Assembly: GCF_030700245.1 (NCBI RefSeq) | Contig: NZ_JAUYZI010000010.1 | Location: 62,001-126,000, forward strand | Length of the DNA: 64,000 bases | Direction: 5' to 3' | DNA from: Methylobacterium amylolyticum | GTDB lineage: Bacteria > Pseudomonadota > Alphaproteobacteria > Rhizobiales > Beijerinckiaceae | In this document: one piece after another, positions 16,705-24,749 of the stretch | How the letters are laid out: each line of letters opens with the position of its first letter | How positions within the stretch are numbered: position 1 is the first letter of the stretch | Program-made: the position numbers and the translations under genes | Notes under the pieces: model-generated | Seen by the model: the letters and a program-made list of their open reading frames with translations, nothing else | Told to the model about the DNA's origin: nothing | Database searches by the model: none

Positions 16705-16971
16705 TCACGGCAGGTAGAGGCCGCGGCCGCAGCGGCGCACCCGGCGCGCCTCGACGTAGCCGGTGTAGCGGTTGAACACGTCGACCGTGCGGTAGACGCA
16801 GTACCGGCCCGAGTTGCGGCCGTTGTAGTAGACGCCGCCGGTGTCGAGATCGACGCCGAGGAATTCCGGGTTGCCCCGCGGCGGGGCCGCGTCCTCCGTG
16901 AAGGGTTCCCGGGCCTGCGCGGGGCCGAGGAGGCCGGCGCCGAGGAGCACGAGGAGCATCGCCTGTTTCAT
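16705..16971 (-). CDS. Small exported protein
   Basis: An 88-residue protein from ATG 16971, which follows GGGAG. The signal peptide 'MKQAMLLVLLGAGLLGPAQA' is short and typical. The mature 68 residues contain 'GVDLDTGGVYYNGRNSGRYC' and end 'RRCGRGLYLP', with two cysteines that may pair. Upstream extension of the frame lacks a signal and is rejected. I do not recognise the family. It is transcribed in the same direction as the caspase operon but 134 bases or more before it, so it may be a separate unit. Confidence 0.6.
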   Translation of the reverse strand: MKQAMLLVLLGAGLLGPAQAREPFTEDAAPPRGNPEFLGVDLDTGGVYYNGRNSGRYCVYRTVDVFNRYTGYVEARRVRRCGRGLYLP

Positions 16972-17180
16972 CGTCGCATCTCCCTGAATCTGCGGCCGAT
17001 CCGCCGCCTCGCCGGGGGCATGGGCGCGCCAGAGGCGGTCTCGCGCGGCGGGGACGAAAAAACTTTCGGCCGTCCGGCGGCGGGCGCTGCGGGGCGCTTC
17101 CGGGGGGCGGGCGCGTTGACGCTCCCGCGGCGCCCGGCGTAGCGAACGTGGCCCCCCACCCACGCAACCCCCGACCCGCG

Positions 17181-17738
17181 ATGGACCCGACGCAAGCCGA
17201 CCGGCACGCGCGCTACCCGGACGCGCAGATCCGCGCGATCCTGAACGGCACCCGCACGATCGCGCTGGTCGGCGCCTCGGCGAACCCGGCCCGGCCGAGC
17301 TGGATCGTGCTGAAGTACCTCCTCGACCGCGGCTACGCCGTCACCCCGGTCAATCCGGGGCTCGCCGGGCAGGACCTGCTCGGGCGCCGCGTGGCCGGCT
17401 CGCTCGCCGAGATCCCGGACGCCATCGACATGGTCGAGGTGTTCCGCAGCTCCGCCGCCGCGGGCGGGGTGGTCGACGCGGCGCTGGCGCTCGATCCCCT
17501 GCCGAAGACGATCTGGATGCAGCTCGGGGTGCGCGACGACGCGGCCGCCTCCCGGGCCGAGGCGCGCGGCGTCACGGTGATCATGAACCGCTGCCCGAAG
17601 ATCGAGTACGGGCGGCTGTCGGGCGAGATCGGCTGGACGGGGGTGAACTCGCGCATCCTCAGCGCGAGGAAGCCCGTGCTCGCCGGCCGCGGCGTGCAGC
17701 GCCTGACCATCGCCGAGCGCGGGCCGCGCCGGGACTGA
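17181..17738 (+). CDS. CoA-binding (YccU-type) protein
   Basis: A 185-residue cytoplasmic protein with a Rossmann-like CoA-binding domain: '[20 protein letters not shown]' near residue 26, '[10 protein letters not shown]', 'IDMVEVFR' and '[14 protein letters not shown]' at the end. This is the usual length and motif order for the CoA_binding_2 family, whose physiological role is unclear. I chose ATG 17181 (an ATG at 17148 would add eleven proline-rich residues). It is a single gene, divergent from the small exported protein and followed by the ribosomal protein operon. Confidence 0.85.
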   Translation: MDPTQADRHARYPDAQIRAILNGTRTIALVGASANPARPSWIVLKYLLDRGYAVTPVNPGLAGQDLLGRRVAGSLAEIPDAIDMVEVFRSSAAAGGVVDAALALDPLPKTIWMQLGVRDDAAASRAEARGVTVIMNRCPKIEYGRLSGEIGWTGVNSRILSARKPVLAGRGVQRLTIAERGPRRD

Positions 17739-17818
17739 ACGACACGGTATCCGAGTACCGCATCGCCGAACCCCCTCGCCGCATTCGGCTTTTTTCGCTT
17801 GCCCGCGCGCCGTCCGGG

Positions 17819-17847
17819 TTGACCCGGGGGTTCGCCGCGGCTATGCA
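17819..17847 (+). promoter_or_regulatory. Sigma-70-type promoter for rplM-rpsI
   Basis: TTGACC at 17819-17824 and TATGCA at 17842-17847 are separated by 17 bases, a standard housekeeping promoter layout about 100 bases before rplM. The predicted transcript would begin near 17855, just before a strong hairpin. Confidence 0.6.
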
Positions 17848-17857
17848 GCCGGCCTCG

Positions 17858-17881
17858 CCGCCGCGTGTCCGCACGCGGCGG
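17858..17881 (+). promoter_or_regulatory. Leader hairpin with UCCG tetraloop upstream of rplM
   Basis: Perfect ten-base stem CCGCCGCGTG / CACGCGGCGG closed by a TCCG loop (UNCG type in RNA), followed at once by 'ctcgctttt'. It lies just inside the predicted transcript. The shape matches an attenuator or an autoregulatory leader. An alternative is a transcript-stabilising 5' hairpin. Confidence 0.5.
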
Positions 17882-17945
17882 CTCGCTTTTCGGCGCACGG
17901 TCTCGTCCGGCGCCCGTTTCCGAAGCCACCTGACGGGATTTGGCT

Positions 17946-18407
17946 ATGAAGACCACCTCGCTGAAGCCCGCCGAGGTCGACAAGAAGTGGATCGTGATCG
18001 ACGCGGAGGGCCTCGTCGTCGGCCGCCTCGCCTCGATCGTCGCGATGCGCCTGCGCGGCAAGCACAAGGCCGCCTACACGCCCCACGTCGATTGCGGCGA
18101 CAACGTCATCGTCATCAACGCGGAGAAGGTGAAGTTCACCGGCCGCAAGTACAATCAGAAGAGCTACTTCTACCACACCGGCTACCCGGGCGGCATCAAG
18201 GAGCGCTCGGCCAAGTTCATCCTCGAAGGCCGCTTCCCGGAGCGCGTCGTGGAGAAGGCCGTGGAGCGCATGCTGCCGCGCGGCCCGCTGTTCCGCCAGA
18301 TCCTCGGGAACCTGCGCGTCTACAAGGGCGGCGCGCACCCGCACGAGGCTCAGTCTCCGCAGACGCTCGACGTCGGCGCCCTCAACCGCAAGAACGTGAG
18401 CGCGTGA
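17946..18407 (+). CDS. rplM: 50S ribosomal protein L13
   Basis: A 153-residue protein that begins '[20 protein letters not shown]' and carries L13 hallmarks: '[20 protein letters not shown]', '[16 protein letters not shown]', 'YPGGIK' and '[20 protein letters not shown]'. Length is normal for the alphaproteobacterial L13. I chose ATG 17946 rather than the TTG at 17940 because it matches the usual start and follows GGGA. It is an early-assembly protein of the large subunit. It is followed two bases after its stop by rpsI, the usual partner. Confidence 0.98.
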   Translation: MKTTSLKPAEVDKKWIVIDAEGLVVGRLASIVAMRLRGKHKAAYTPHVDCGDNVIVINAEKVKFTGRKYNQKSYFYHTGYPGGIKERSAKFILEGRFPERVVEKAVERMLPRGPLFRQILGNLRVYKGGAHPHEAQSPQTLDVGALNRKNVSA

Positions 18408-18409
18408 CC

Positions 18410-18895
18410 ATGGCGACCCTTCAGTCCCTCGCCGACCTCAACCGGGCCAACACCGGCGCCGTCGACCCCGCCAACGAGGCCCCCGTCCACGTCCAGAAGC
18501 TGGACGCGCAAGGGCGCGCCTACGCCACCGGCAAGCGCAAGGACGCGGTCGCCCGCGTCTGGATCAAGCCCGGCTCCGGCAAGGTCGTCGTCAACAAGCG
18601 CCCGGTGGAGACCTACTTCGCCCGTCCGGTGCTGCGCATGATCCTGCGCCAGCCGCTGGAGATCGTCGGCCGCGTCGACCAGTACGACATCACCGTCACG
18701 GTGGCCGGCGGCGGCCTCTCGGGTCAGGCGGGCGCCGTGCGCCACGGCCTGTCCAAGGCGCTCACCTACTACGAGCCCGAGCTGCGCGGCCCGCTCAAGC
18801 GCGAGGGCTTCCTCACCCGCGACGCCCGCGTCGTCGAGCGCAAGAAGTACGGCCGCGCCAAGGCCCGCCGCAGCTTCCAGTTCTCGAAGCGCTGA
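18410..18895 (+). CDS. rpsI: 30S ribosomal protein S9
   Basis: A 161-residue protein. The conserved S9 core starts at about residue 38 with '[20 protein letters not shown]', continues through '[10 protein letters not shown]' and '[19 protein letters not shown]', and ends with the tail '[14 protein letters not shown]' that reaches the P-site tRNA. The roughly 35-residue N-terminal extension is common in alphaproteobacteria. It is co-transcribed with rplM and followed by a terminator hairpin. Confidence 0.98.
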   Translation: MATLQSLADLNRANTGAVDPANEAPVHVQKLDAQGRAYATGKRKDAVARVWIKPGSGKVVVNKRPVETYFARPVLRMILRQPLEIVGRVDQYDITVTVAGGGLSGQAGAVRHGLSKALTYYEPELRGPLKREGFLTRDARVVERKKYGRAKARRSFQFSKR

Positions 18896-18923
18896 TTTTT
18901 CGGATTCCATGCACGGAGAGGGA

Positions 18924-18953
18924 GGGCGGTGCCGCGAGGCGCCGCCCTTCTTC
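18924..18953 (+). terminator. Rho-independent terminator after rpsI
   Basis: Stem GGGCGGTGCC / GGCGCCGCCC (ten pairs, one G-U) with a GCGA loop, followed by 'ttcttcg', 28 bases after the rpsI stop. Confidence 0.75.
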
Positions 18954-19003
18954 GTTTCCGCCTCTGCACGCGTCGGCGAGCCAGCCCGGGACCACCACGC
19001 CGC

Positions 19004-19528
19004 TCAGGCGTGCACCGCCCGCTCCAGCTCCGCCTTCGACATCGTCGAGCGCCCCGGCACGTCCTGGGCCCGGGCCTTCTTCATCAGCGCGGCCTTGGTC
19101 GTCCCGGAGCCCTTGCCGTCCTTGCGCGCCCCATCCTTGCGCGCCTTGGCCGCCTTCTCGGCCGCCGCCTTGGGCTGCTTCGAGAACTGCTTGCCCTTCC
19201 TCGTGTCGGCGCGCTTCTTGGCGGTCGAGTCCGCGTATTCCTTGTCGGTGAGGTCGGCGCGGGCCTTCTTCGGCAGGTAGCGCTCGCCGGTCTTGCCGCT
19301 CTCCTCACCCGACTTCGTGCCCCACTCCTCGTCGGTCCACTGCTTGAGGTGGTTGTCGCCGCTCTTCTTGCCCTTGTAGCCGCCGCCCTCCTTCTTGTAC
19401 TCGGATGTGGCCATCTGCGCCTTGCGGGCGGACCACTGGCCGGGCTTGCCGCCCTTGGCCGATTTCGTGACCTTCTCCTTCACGTCCTCCCAAAGCTTCG
19501 GGTCGGTCTTCTTGGCTGTGCCCGCCAT
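19004..19528 (-). CDS. DUF5872-like lysine-rich basic protein
   Basis: A 174-residue, very Lys/Ala-rich soluble protein starting 'MAGTAKKTDPKLWEDVKEKV'. The segment 'GGKPGQWSARKAQMATSEYK' and the conserved 'HLKQWTDEEWGTKSG' and 'RYLPKKARADLT' match the DUF5872 pattern as I know it. The second half is a disordered K/A-rich region and the end 'GRSTMSKAELERAVHA' resembles a short SAP/Rho-N-like helix pair. GGAGAT precedes ATG 19528. Its role is unknown; DNA or RNA association is plausible from its charge. Confidence 0.75.
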   Translation of the reverse strand: MAGTAKKTDPKLWEDVKEKVTKSAKGGKPGQWSARKAQMATSEYKKEGGGYKGKKSGDNHLKQWTDEEWGTKSGEESGKTGERYLPKKARADLTDKEYADSTAKKRADTRKGKQFSKQPKAAAEKAAKARKDGARKDGKGSGTTKAALMKKARAQDVPGRSTMSKAELERAVHA

Positions 19529-19697
19529 CGTTGCATCTCCGGATTCAGGTTGCGCGACTAAAGCGGAGGCCCCCGGCGCCGTTCCCGCGGCCCCGGTGCG
19601 CGGGTGTGGACGGATCCGGCCGTTGACAGGCGCACGCCCAGCAGCCACCTGCCGCCTGCGACGACCGGGCGCGGGCCCGGCGGGATGAGCATGAGCG

Positions 19698-20657
19698 ATG
19701 GGCGAAGAGGCGAAGACCGGTCCGGTGCGGCCGAGCGTGTTCATCGACGGCGAGGCCGGGACCACCGGGCTCGGCATCCGCGAGCGCCTGGAGCGCGAGG
19801 GCCGCGTGACGCTGCGCTCGATCGCGCCGGAGCAGCGCAAGGACCCGGAGGCCAAGCGCGCGCTGCTCGCCGCGGTCGACCTCGTGGTGCTGTGCCTGCC
19901 GGACGCCGCCGCCCGCGAGACCGTGGCGCTCGCCGACTCGCTCCCCGAGGGCGGCCCCAAGGTGCTCGACGCCAGCACCGCCCACCGGGTCAGTCCCGGC
20001 TGGGTCTACGGCTTCCCGGAACTCAGCCGGGCGCAGGGGCCGGCGGTCGCCCGCGCCCGGCGGGTGGCCAATCCCGGCTGCTACCCCACCGGCGGCATCG
20101 CCCTGCTGCGGCCGCTGGTCGAGGGCGGGCTGATCCCGGCCGACTTCCCCCTCAGCGTCAACGCGGTCAGCGGCTACAGCGGCGGCGGCAAGGCGATGAT
20201 CGAGGATTACGAGGCCGGCCGCGCCCCGCCCTTCCAGCTCTACGGTCTCGGCTTCGCGCACAAGCACGTGCCGGAGTTGCAGACCTATAGCGGGCTCACC
20301 CGCCGGCCGATCTTCGTGCCCTCGGTCGGCAACTTCCGCCAGGGCATGCTGGTGAGCGTGCCCCTCCACCTCGACGCCCTGCCGGGCCGGCCCTCGGCGG
20401 CCGACCTCGAGGCGGCTTTGGTCGCGTGGTACGCCGGCCAGCCGCTGGTGCAGGTGGTGGAGGGCGCCGCCACCGGCTCCCACCGTGAAAAGCTCGAGGC
20501 GGAGGATCTCAACGACACCGACCGGCTGGAGCTGCGGGTGTTCGGCTCGGCCGAGCACGGGCAGGCGGTGCTGGTCGCGCGCCTCGACAATCTCGGCAAG
20601 GGCGCCTCGGGGGCGGCGGTGCAGAACCTCGGGCTGATGCTCGGGCTGGATGGGTAG
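19698..20657 (+). CDS. argC: N-acetyl-gamma-glutamyl-phosphate reductase (type 2)
   Basis: A 319-residue cytoplasmic enzyme that reduces N-acetylglutamyl phosphate to the semialdehyde with NADPH, third step of arginine synthesis. The NADP-binding loop is '[19 protein letters not shown]'. The catalytic cysteine is C128 in '[11 protein letters not shown]', and '[14 protein letters not shown]' and 'HVPELQ' follow as in the short type 2 enzymes. Length fits type 2 (about 310). It often follows rpsI in alphaproteobacteria; here a DUF5872 gene is placed between them on the other strand. Confidence 0.95.
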   Translation: MGEEAKTGPVRPSVFIDGEAGTTGLGIRERLEREGRVTLRSIAPEQRKDPEAKRALLAAVDLVVLCLPDAAARETVALADSLPEGGPKVLDASTAHRVSPGWVYGFPELSRAQGPAVARARRVANPGCYPTGGIALLRPLVEGGLIPADFPLSVNAVSGYSGGGKAMIEDYEAGRAPPFQLYGLGFAHKHVPELQTYSGLTRRPIFVPSVGNFRQGMLVSVPLHLDALPGRPSAADLEAALVAWYAGQPLVQVVEGAATGSHREKLEAEDLNDTDRLELRVFGSAEHGQAVLVARLDNLGKGASGAAVQNLGLMLGLDG

Positions 20658-20776
20658 GGCATCGGAACCAACGAGAAATTGCCTCGCGTCGGGGCTCCGC
20701 TATACCGGGTCCCGGAAGGCATGCGGCGCAGTCGACGCTCGCAGATCGGCACGGCCGGATCTGCAACCTGCGCCGT

Positions 20777-20946
20777 CCCTCCCCCCTCTGCGGGGGAGGG
20801 TGGCCCTCGCGTGAGCGAGGGTCGGGAGAGGGGAGAGACGGTGCCGGACGCGGCGCACGGCATCGGCCGCCGCGATCGTGCCGGAAGCCGGGCTCCCCTC
20901 TCCCGACGCCCTGCGGGCGCCACCCTCTCCCGCAGAGGGGAGAGGG
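20777..20946. repeat. Palindromic repeat family A, copy 2 (intergenic)
   Basis: The 379 bases between argC and the oxidoreductase gene hold no gene but contain this element. The left arm is 'ccctcccccctctgcggggg', the right arm ends 'cccgcagaggggagaggg', with internal 'gagaggggagag' / 'gctcccctctcccga' pairing. Same family as the copies inside two genes at 14077 and 25054. Confidence 0.9.
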
Positions 20947-21036
20947 CATGCGCACGCATCGCCGGGATATTACCGTCCGGGGCGGGCATTGTCCGGTCCC
21001 GAACGGACACGCGTTGAGGACAGCGGGAGAGGGACG

Positions 21037-22014
21037 ATGCCGAAGGCGATCCGGGTCTACGAGTACGGCGGCCCCGAGGTGATGAAGTACGAGGATGTTC
21101 CGCTCGCCGAGCCGGGCAAGGGGCAGATCCGCGTCCGGCAGGAGGCGGCGGGCGTCAACTTCATCGACATCTACTTCCGCACCGGCGCCTACAAGTCGCC
21201 GCACATGCCCTACACCCCCGGCAAGGAGGGCGCGGGCACGGTCTCGGCGGTGGGCGAGGGCGTGACCGGCTTCAAGGTCGGCGACCGGGTGGCCTACGGC
21301 TCGGCGCCGGACGGCTGCTACGCGGAGGAGGCGGTGATCCCGGCCGCCGCCGCCGTGGCGATGCCGGACGGGGTCGACGCGCAGACCGCCGCGGCGATGA
21401 TGCTCAAGGGCCTGACCGCCGAGTACCTCCTGTACCGGACCTACGCGGTGAAGCCCGGCGACACGATCCTCTGGCACGCGGCGGCCGGCGGCGTCGGGCT
21501 GATCGCCTGCCAGTGGGCCAAGCACCTCGGCGCCACGGTGATCGGCACCGCGGGCAGCGCCGAGAAGGCTGAGCTGGCCAAGCGCAACGGCTGCGACCAC
21601 GTGATCCTCTACCGCGAGGAGGACGTGGCCAAGCGGGTGCGCGAGATCACCGGCGGCAAGGGCGTGCCGGTGGTCTACGACGGCGTCGGCCAGTCGACCC
21701 TGATGGGCTCGCTGGACAGCCTCGCCCCCACCGGCCTGCTCGCGAGCTTCGGCTCGGCCTCCGGGCCGATCACCGGGCTCGACCTCGGCCTGCTCGCGGC
21801 CAAGGGCTCGCTCTACGTGACCCGCCCGACGCTCGCGACCTTCGCGAGCCGGCGCGAGGTGCTGGACGAGGCCGCCGGCCGCCTGTTCGCCGCCGTGACC
21901 TCCGGCGCGGTGAAGATCGCGGTCAACGCGGTGCGCCCGCTGTCGGACGCCGTCGGCGTCCACCGCGACCTCGCCGGCCGCGAGACCACCGGCTCCACCG
22001 TCCTGGTGCCGTGA
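21037..22014 (+). CDS. qor: NADPH:quinone oxidoreductase (zeta-crystallin type)
   Basis: A 325-residue medium-chain reductase without the zinc ligands of alcohol dehydrogenases. It begins 'MPKAIRVYEYGGPEVMKYED', has 'AAGVNFIDIYFRTGAYK', 'PGKEGAGTVSAVGEGV', and the nucleotide-binding 'HAAAGGVGLIACQWAKHLGA'. It reduces quinones by one electron with NADPH. GGGAGAGGG precedes ATG 21037. The gene is expressed alone, between a repeat element and a GC-rich hairpin. Confidence 0.92.
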   Translation: MPKAIRVYEYGGPEVMKYEDVPLAEPGKGQIRVRQEAAGVNFIDIYFRTGAYKSPHMPYTPGKEGAGTVSAVGEGVTGFKVGDRVAYGSAPDGCYAEEAVIPAAAAVAMPDGVDAQTAAAMMLKGLTAEYLLYRTYAVKPGDTILWHAAAGGVGLIACQWAKHLGATVIGTAGSAEKAELAKRNGCDHVILYREEDVAKRVREITGGKGVPVVYDGVGQSTLMGSLDSLAPTGLLASFGSASGPITGLDLGLLAAKGSLYVTRPTLATFASRREVLDEAAGRLFAAVTSGAVKIAVNAVRPLSDAVGVHRDLAGRETTGSTVLVP

Positions 22015-22050
22015 GCGGCCGATCCGGGAGAGCGGGCCCCGCCCGCGCCC

Positions 22051-22072
22051 GCCGGGGGGCCCGCCCCCCGGC
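22051..22072 (+). terminator. GC hairpin between qor and pncA
   Basis: Perfect nine-base stem GCCGGGGGG / CCCCCCGGC with a CCCG loop, 36 bases after the qor stop and 15 before pncA. There is no T-run, so it is a weak terminator or a stabilising hairpin. Confidence 0.4.
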
Positions 22073-22087
22073 ACCCCGGGGTCTCCC

Positions 22088-22726
22088 GTGACCCCGGGGC
22101 ACGCCGACCTGCTGCTCGTCGTCGACGTGCAGGTCGACTTCATGGCAGGCGGCGCCCTGCCGGTACCGGACGGCGACGCGGTGGTCGCGCCGATCAACGC
22201 GCTCCAGACGAAGTTCGGGCAGGTGGCGCTGACGCAGGACTGGCACCCGCCGGGCCACGTCTCGTTCGCGGCGCACCACCCGGGCCGGGCCCCGTTCGAG
22301 CGGGTGCGGCTGCCCTACGGCGACCAGACCCTGTGGCCGTCCCACTGCGTCCGCGGCACACCGGGCGCCGCCTTCGCCCCGGGCCTCGACACCGGGTTCG
22401 CGGACCTCGTGGTGCGCAAGGGGACGCACTTCACCGTCGACAGCTACTCGGCCTTCCTGGAGGCCGACCGCACCACCCGCACCGGGCTCGCCGGGGCGCT
22501 GCGCGAGCGTGGCGTCACCCGGCTGACCCTGTGCGGGCTCGCCACGGATTTCTGCGTGCTGTGGAGCGCGCTGGACGCCCGCGACGCCGGCTTCGCCGTG
22601 GTGGTGGTGGAGGACGCGGTGCGGGGCATCGACGCGCCCTCGCCCGCCGGCGGCTCGGTGGCCGAGGCCTGGGCGCGGATGGCGGCGGCGGGCGTGCACC
22701 GGGTCCGGATGGCGGAGATCGACTGA
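22088..22726 (+). CDS. pncA: Nicotinamidase
   Basis: A 212-residue hydrolase that converts nicotinamide to nicotinate for NAD salvage. The catalytic triad is D13 ('VVDVQVDF'), K111 ('VRKGTH') and C156 ('ATDFCV'). The metal ligands are D51, H53 and H57 in 'QDWHPPGHVSF'. Length and motif order are those of PncA. The start is GTG 22088; it gives the usual distance to the first motif. The gene is followed by a family B repeat. Confidence 0.95.
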   Translation: MTPGHADLLLVVDVQVDFMAGGALPVPDGDAVVAPINALQTKFGQVALTQDWHPPGHVSFAAHHPGRAPFERVRLPYGDQTLWPSHCVRGTPGAAFAPGLDTGFADLVVRKGTHFTVDSYSAFLEADRTTRTGLAGALRERGVTRLTLCGLATDFCVLWSALDARDAGFAVVVVEDAVRGIDAPSPAGGSVAEAWARMAAAGVHRVRMAEID

Positions 22727-22740
22727 GGCGCGCGGAAGAT

Positions 22741-22856
22741 CGGGTTTCGAGAGGGCCGCGCCCTGTCCCAGGGCTTGGGGCGGAGCCCCACCATCTTCAG
22801 GGCTCCGCCCTGAAAACCCGCCGAAGGGCACAGCCCTTCGGGATCCCCGTTTCCGA
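22741..22856. repeat. Family B repeat, copy 1
   Basis: Chain of short hairpins: 'agggccgcgccct', then 'gggcttggggcggagcccc', 'agggctccgccct' and 'cgaagggcacagcccttcg', bounded by 'gggtttcg' and 'ggatccccgtttcc'. It shares its right half almost base for base with the copy at 35599. Confidence 0.8.
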
Positions 22857-22929
22857 TGCATCGGGCGAACCGCCGCAGGCCCGGGACCGGGCGGTGTGCT
22901 CCGCGTTGCCCCCTCAGCCAGGAGGTAGC

Positions 22930-23130
22930 ATGTCGAACAAGCACGCCAAGACCGAGACCCCGACCGACGCCGATCTCAAGGGCAATCCCGGCATCGGCAC
23001 GTCCAAGGGGATGAGCGGGGCCGACCCGGAGGACCTGGAGGCGGATTCCACCTTCGAGGGCGACGTGGCGAACGAGACGCGGCTGGACGGCGGCATCGAC
23101 CCCGACCACCGGGGCCGCACCAACAAGTAA
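22930..23130 (+). CDS. Small acidic hydrophilic protein
   Basis: A 66-residue protein from ATG 22930, preceded by an AGGAGGT ribosome site. It is disordered-looking and rich in Asp, Gly, Thr and Lys ('ADLKGNPGIGTSKGMSGADP'), with no membrane segment. This composition recalls stress-induced or desiccation-related small proteins, but no family is recognised. It converges on dinB with a 21-base gap. Confidence 0.65.
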   Translation: MSNKHAKTETPTDADLKGNPGIGTSKGMSGADPEDLEADSTFEGDVANETRLDGGIDPDHRGRTNK

Positions 23131-23151
23131 GGGCGCCGCGCCGGCCCGGCC

Positions 23152-24231
23152 TCAGAGCCCGAGGCCGAGCTGGCGCGGGGGCTCCGCCGCCTCCCGCTCG
23201 AAGCCCGAGAGCGACACCCCGATCAGCCGGGCGCTGCGCCGCAGGGGAAACAGGCCGGCGAGCAGGTCGAGGCCGATCCGCTCCAGCTCCGCCCGCTCCG
23301 CGACGGGGGCGGAGAGGGAGCGGGCGCGGGTGACGAGGGAGAAGTCGGAGAACTTGAGCTTCAGCGTCACGGTCCGCCCGCGCATCGCCTTGGCCTCGGC
23401 CGTGCGCCAGACCTTGTCGAGCATGGGCGCCAGCCGCTCGGCCAGCACCGCGTAGGCGGCGGTGTCGTCGGAGAAGGTGGTCTCGGCGCCGATCGACTTG
23501 CGCTCCCGGTGCGCCCGCACCGGCCGCTCGTCGGTCCCGCGGGCGACCGCGTGATAGTAGGCCCCGGCCGAGCCGAAGGCGTCGCGCAGGGCCTCCAGGC
23601 TCCAGGCGCGCAGGTCGGCGCCGGTGTGGATGCCGAGCCGCTTCATCTTGGTCTCGGTCACCGGCCCGACCCCGTGGAAGCGGCCGATCGGCAGGGCGGC
23701 GACGAAGTCCGGGCCCATGGCCGGGGTGATCACGAACAGCGCGTCGGGCTTGCGGTGGTCCGAGGCGACCTTGGCCAGGAACTTGTTGTAGGAGACCCCG
23801 GCCGAGGCGACGAGGCCGGTCCGCTCCAGGATCTCCGCCCGGATCGCCCGGGCGACGGCGGTCGCCGTGGGAAGCCCCGACAGGTTGTCGGTCACGTCGA
23901 GATAGGCCTCGTCCAGCGCCACCGGCTCGATCGCCTCGGTGTGGCGGGCGAAGACCGCGCGGATCTCCTCGGACACCGCCCGGTAGACCTCGAAGCGCGG
24001 CTTCACGAACACGAGGTCCGGGCACAGCCGCCGGGCGGTGGCGGACGGCATCGCCGAGCGCACGCCGAAGGCGCGGGCCGCGTAGCTCGCCGCCATCACC
24101 ACGCCGCGCTCCCGCGAGCCGCCGACCGCCAGCGGCAGACCGCGCAAGGCGGGCTCGTCCCGCTGCTCGACGGAGGCGTAGAACGCGTCCATGTCGATGT
24201 GGATGATCTTCCGGAGCGCCGGCCCCGTCAT
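23152..24231 (-). CDS. dinB: DNA polymerase IV (Y-family)
   Basis: A 359-residue error-prone polymerase. Catalytic acidic residues lie in 'IIHIDMDAFYASVEQRD' and in 'ALDEAYLDVTD'. The helix-hairpin-helix is 'GRFHGVGPVTETKMKRLGIH', and the little-finger domain follows. It ends 'PPRQLGLGL', a match to the beta-clamp-binding motif (QLxLx). I prefer ATG 24231 with GAGGCGG upstream over GTG 24246. It bypasses lesions during replication. No LexA box could be identified confidently upstream. Confidence 0.95.
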   Translation of the reverse strand: MTGPALRKIIHIDMDAFYASVEQRDEPALRGLPLAVGGSRERGVVMAASYAARAFGVRSAMPSATARRLCPDLVFVKPRFEVYRAVSEEIRAVFARHTEAIEPVALDEAYLDVTDNLSGLPTATAVARAIRAEILERTGLVASAGVSYNKFLAKVASDHRKPDALFVITPAMGPDFVAALPIGRFHGVGPVTETKMKRLGIHTGADLRAWSLEALRDAFGSAGAYYHAVARGTDERPVRAHRERKSIGAETTFSDDTAAYAVLAERLAPMLDKVWRTAEAKAMRGRTVTLKLKFSDFSLVTRARSLSAPVAERAELERIGLDLLAGLFPLRRSARLIGVSLSGFEREAAEPPRQLGLGL

Positions 24232-24341
24232 CGCCGCCTCGGGCACGCCTGTCGGTTCCCGATCCGTTCCAGATGCGCGGCGCCCGGGTCAAGCCGGGCG
24301 GGGGCGGCGACCACAGGCGATTGGCCGCTCGCGGGACGGTC

Positions 24342-24749
24342 CTATCCCACCCGCCGCCGGAACGGCCAGTCGATCAGGCCGCCGGCCCAGAGGGCGGCCC
24401 AGACGAAGACCGGCTGAAACGCCAGCCGCGGCCCGTGATACCACCAGGAATCGGGGATGCCGGCGATGTGCACGTGTTCCAGCGCGTGCTTGAGGTTGGC
24501 CGGGTAGACGCAGACCGCGTAGAGGGCGAGGCCGACCGCCGCCGCCCGGCGGAAGGAGCGGGTCAGCAGCCCGATCGCCCCGGCGATCTCGCACAGGCCG
24601 GTGGCGAGGATGACGAGCCGCGGCTCCGGCACCCAGTCCGGCATCAGCGGCAGCATCGTGTCCGTCGCCACCAGATGGACCACGCCGATGACCGCGTAGA
24701 GGGCGGCGAGCCCGTAGCGCAGCCCGGCGCGACCCCGTCCCGCGCTCAC
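24342..24749 (-). CDS. DoxX-like integral membrane protein
   Basis: A 135-residue protein with four hydrophobic helices at about 9-29, 45-63, 66-86 and 110-128. 'VILATGLCEIAGAIGLLTR' and 'AAVGLALYAVCVYPANLKHA' are typical of the DoxX family. GTG 24749 overlaps the pabC stop (GTGA), so it is the last gene of the pab operon. Its function is not known. The tight coupling to folate genes seems to be a local arrangement. Confidence 0.85.
   Translation of the reverse strand: MSAGRGRAGLRYGLAALYAVIGVVHLVATDTMLPLMPDWVPEPRLVILATGLCEIAGAIGLLTRSFRRAAAVGLALYAVCVYPANLKHALEHVHIAGIPDSWWYHGPRLAFQPVFVWAALWAGGLIDWPFRRRVG

Noticed and set aside
22741-22856. tRNA-like cloverleaf in family B repeats
   Set aside because: There are no conserved tRNA bases (T-loop GTTC, anticodon stem, CCA region); the fold is only a chain of simple hairpins.
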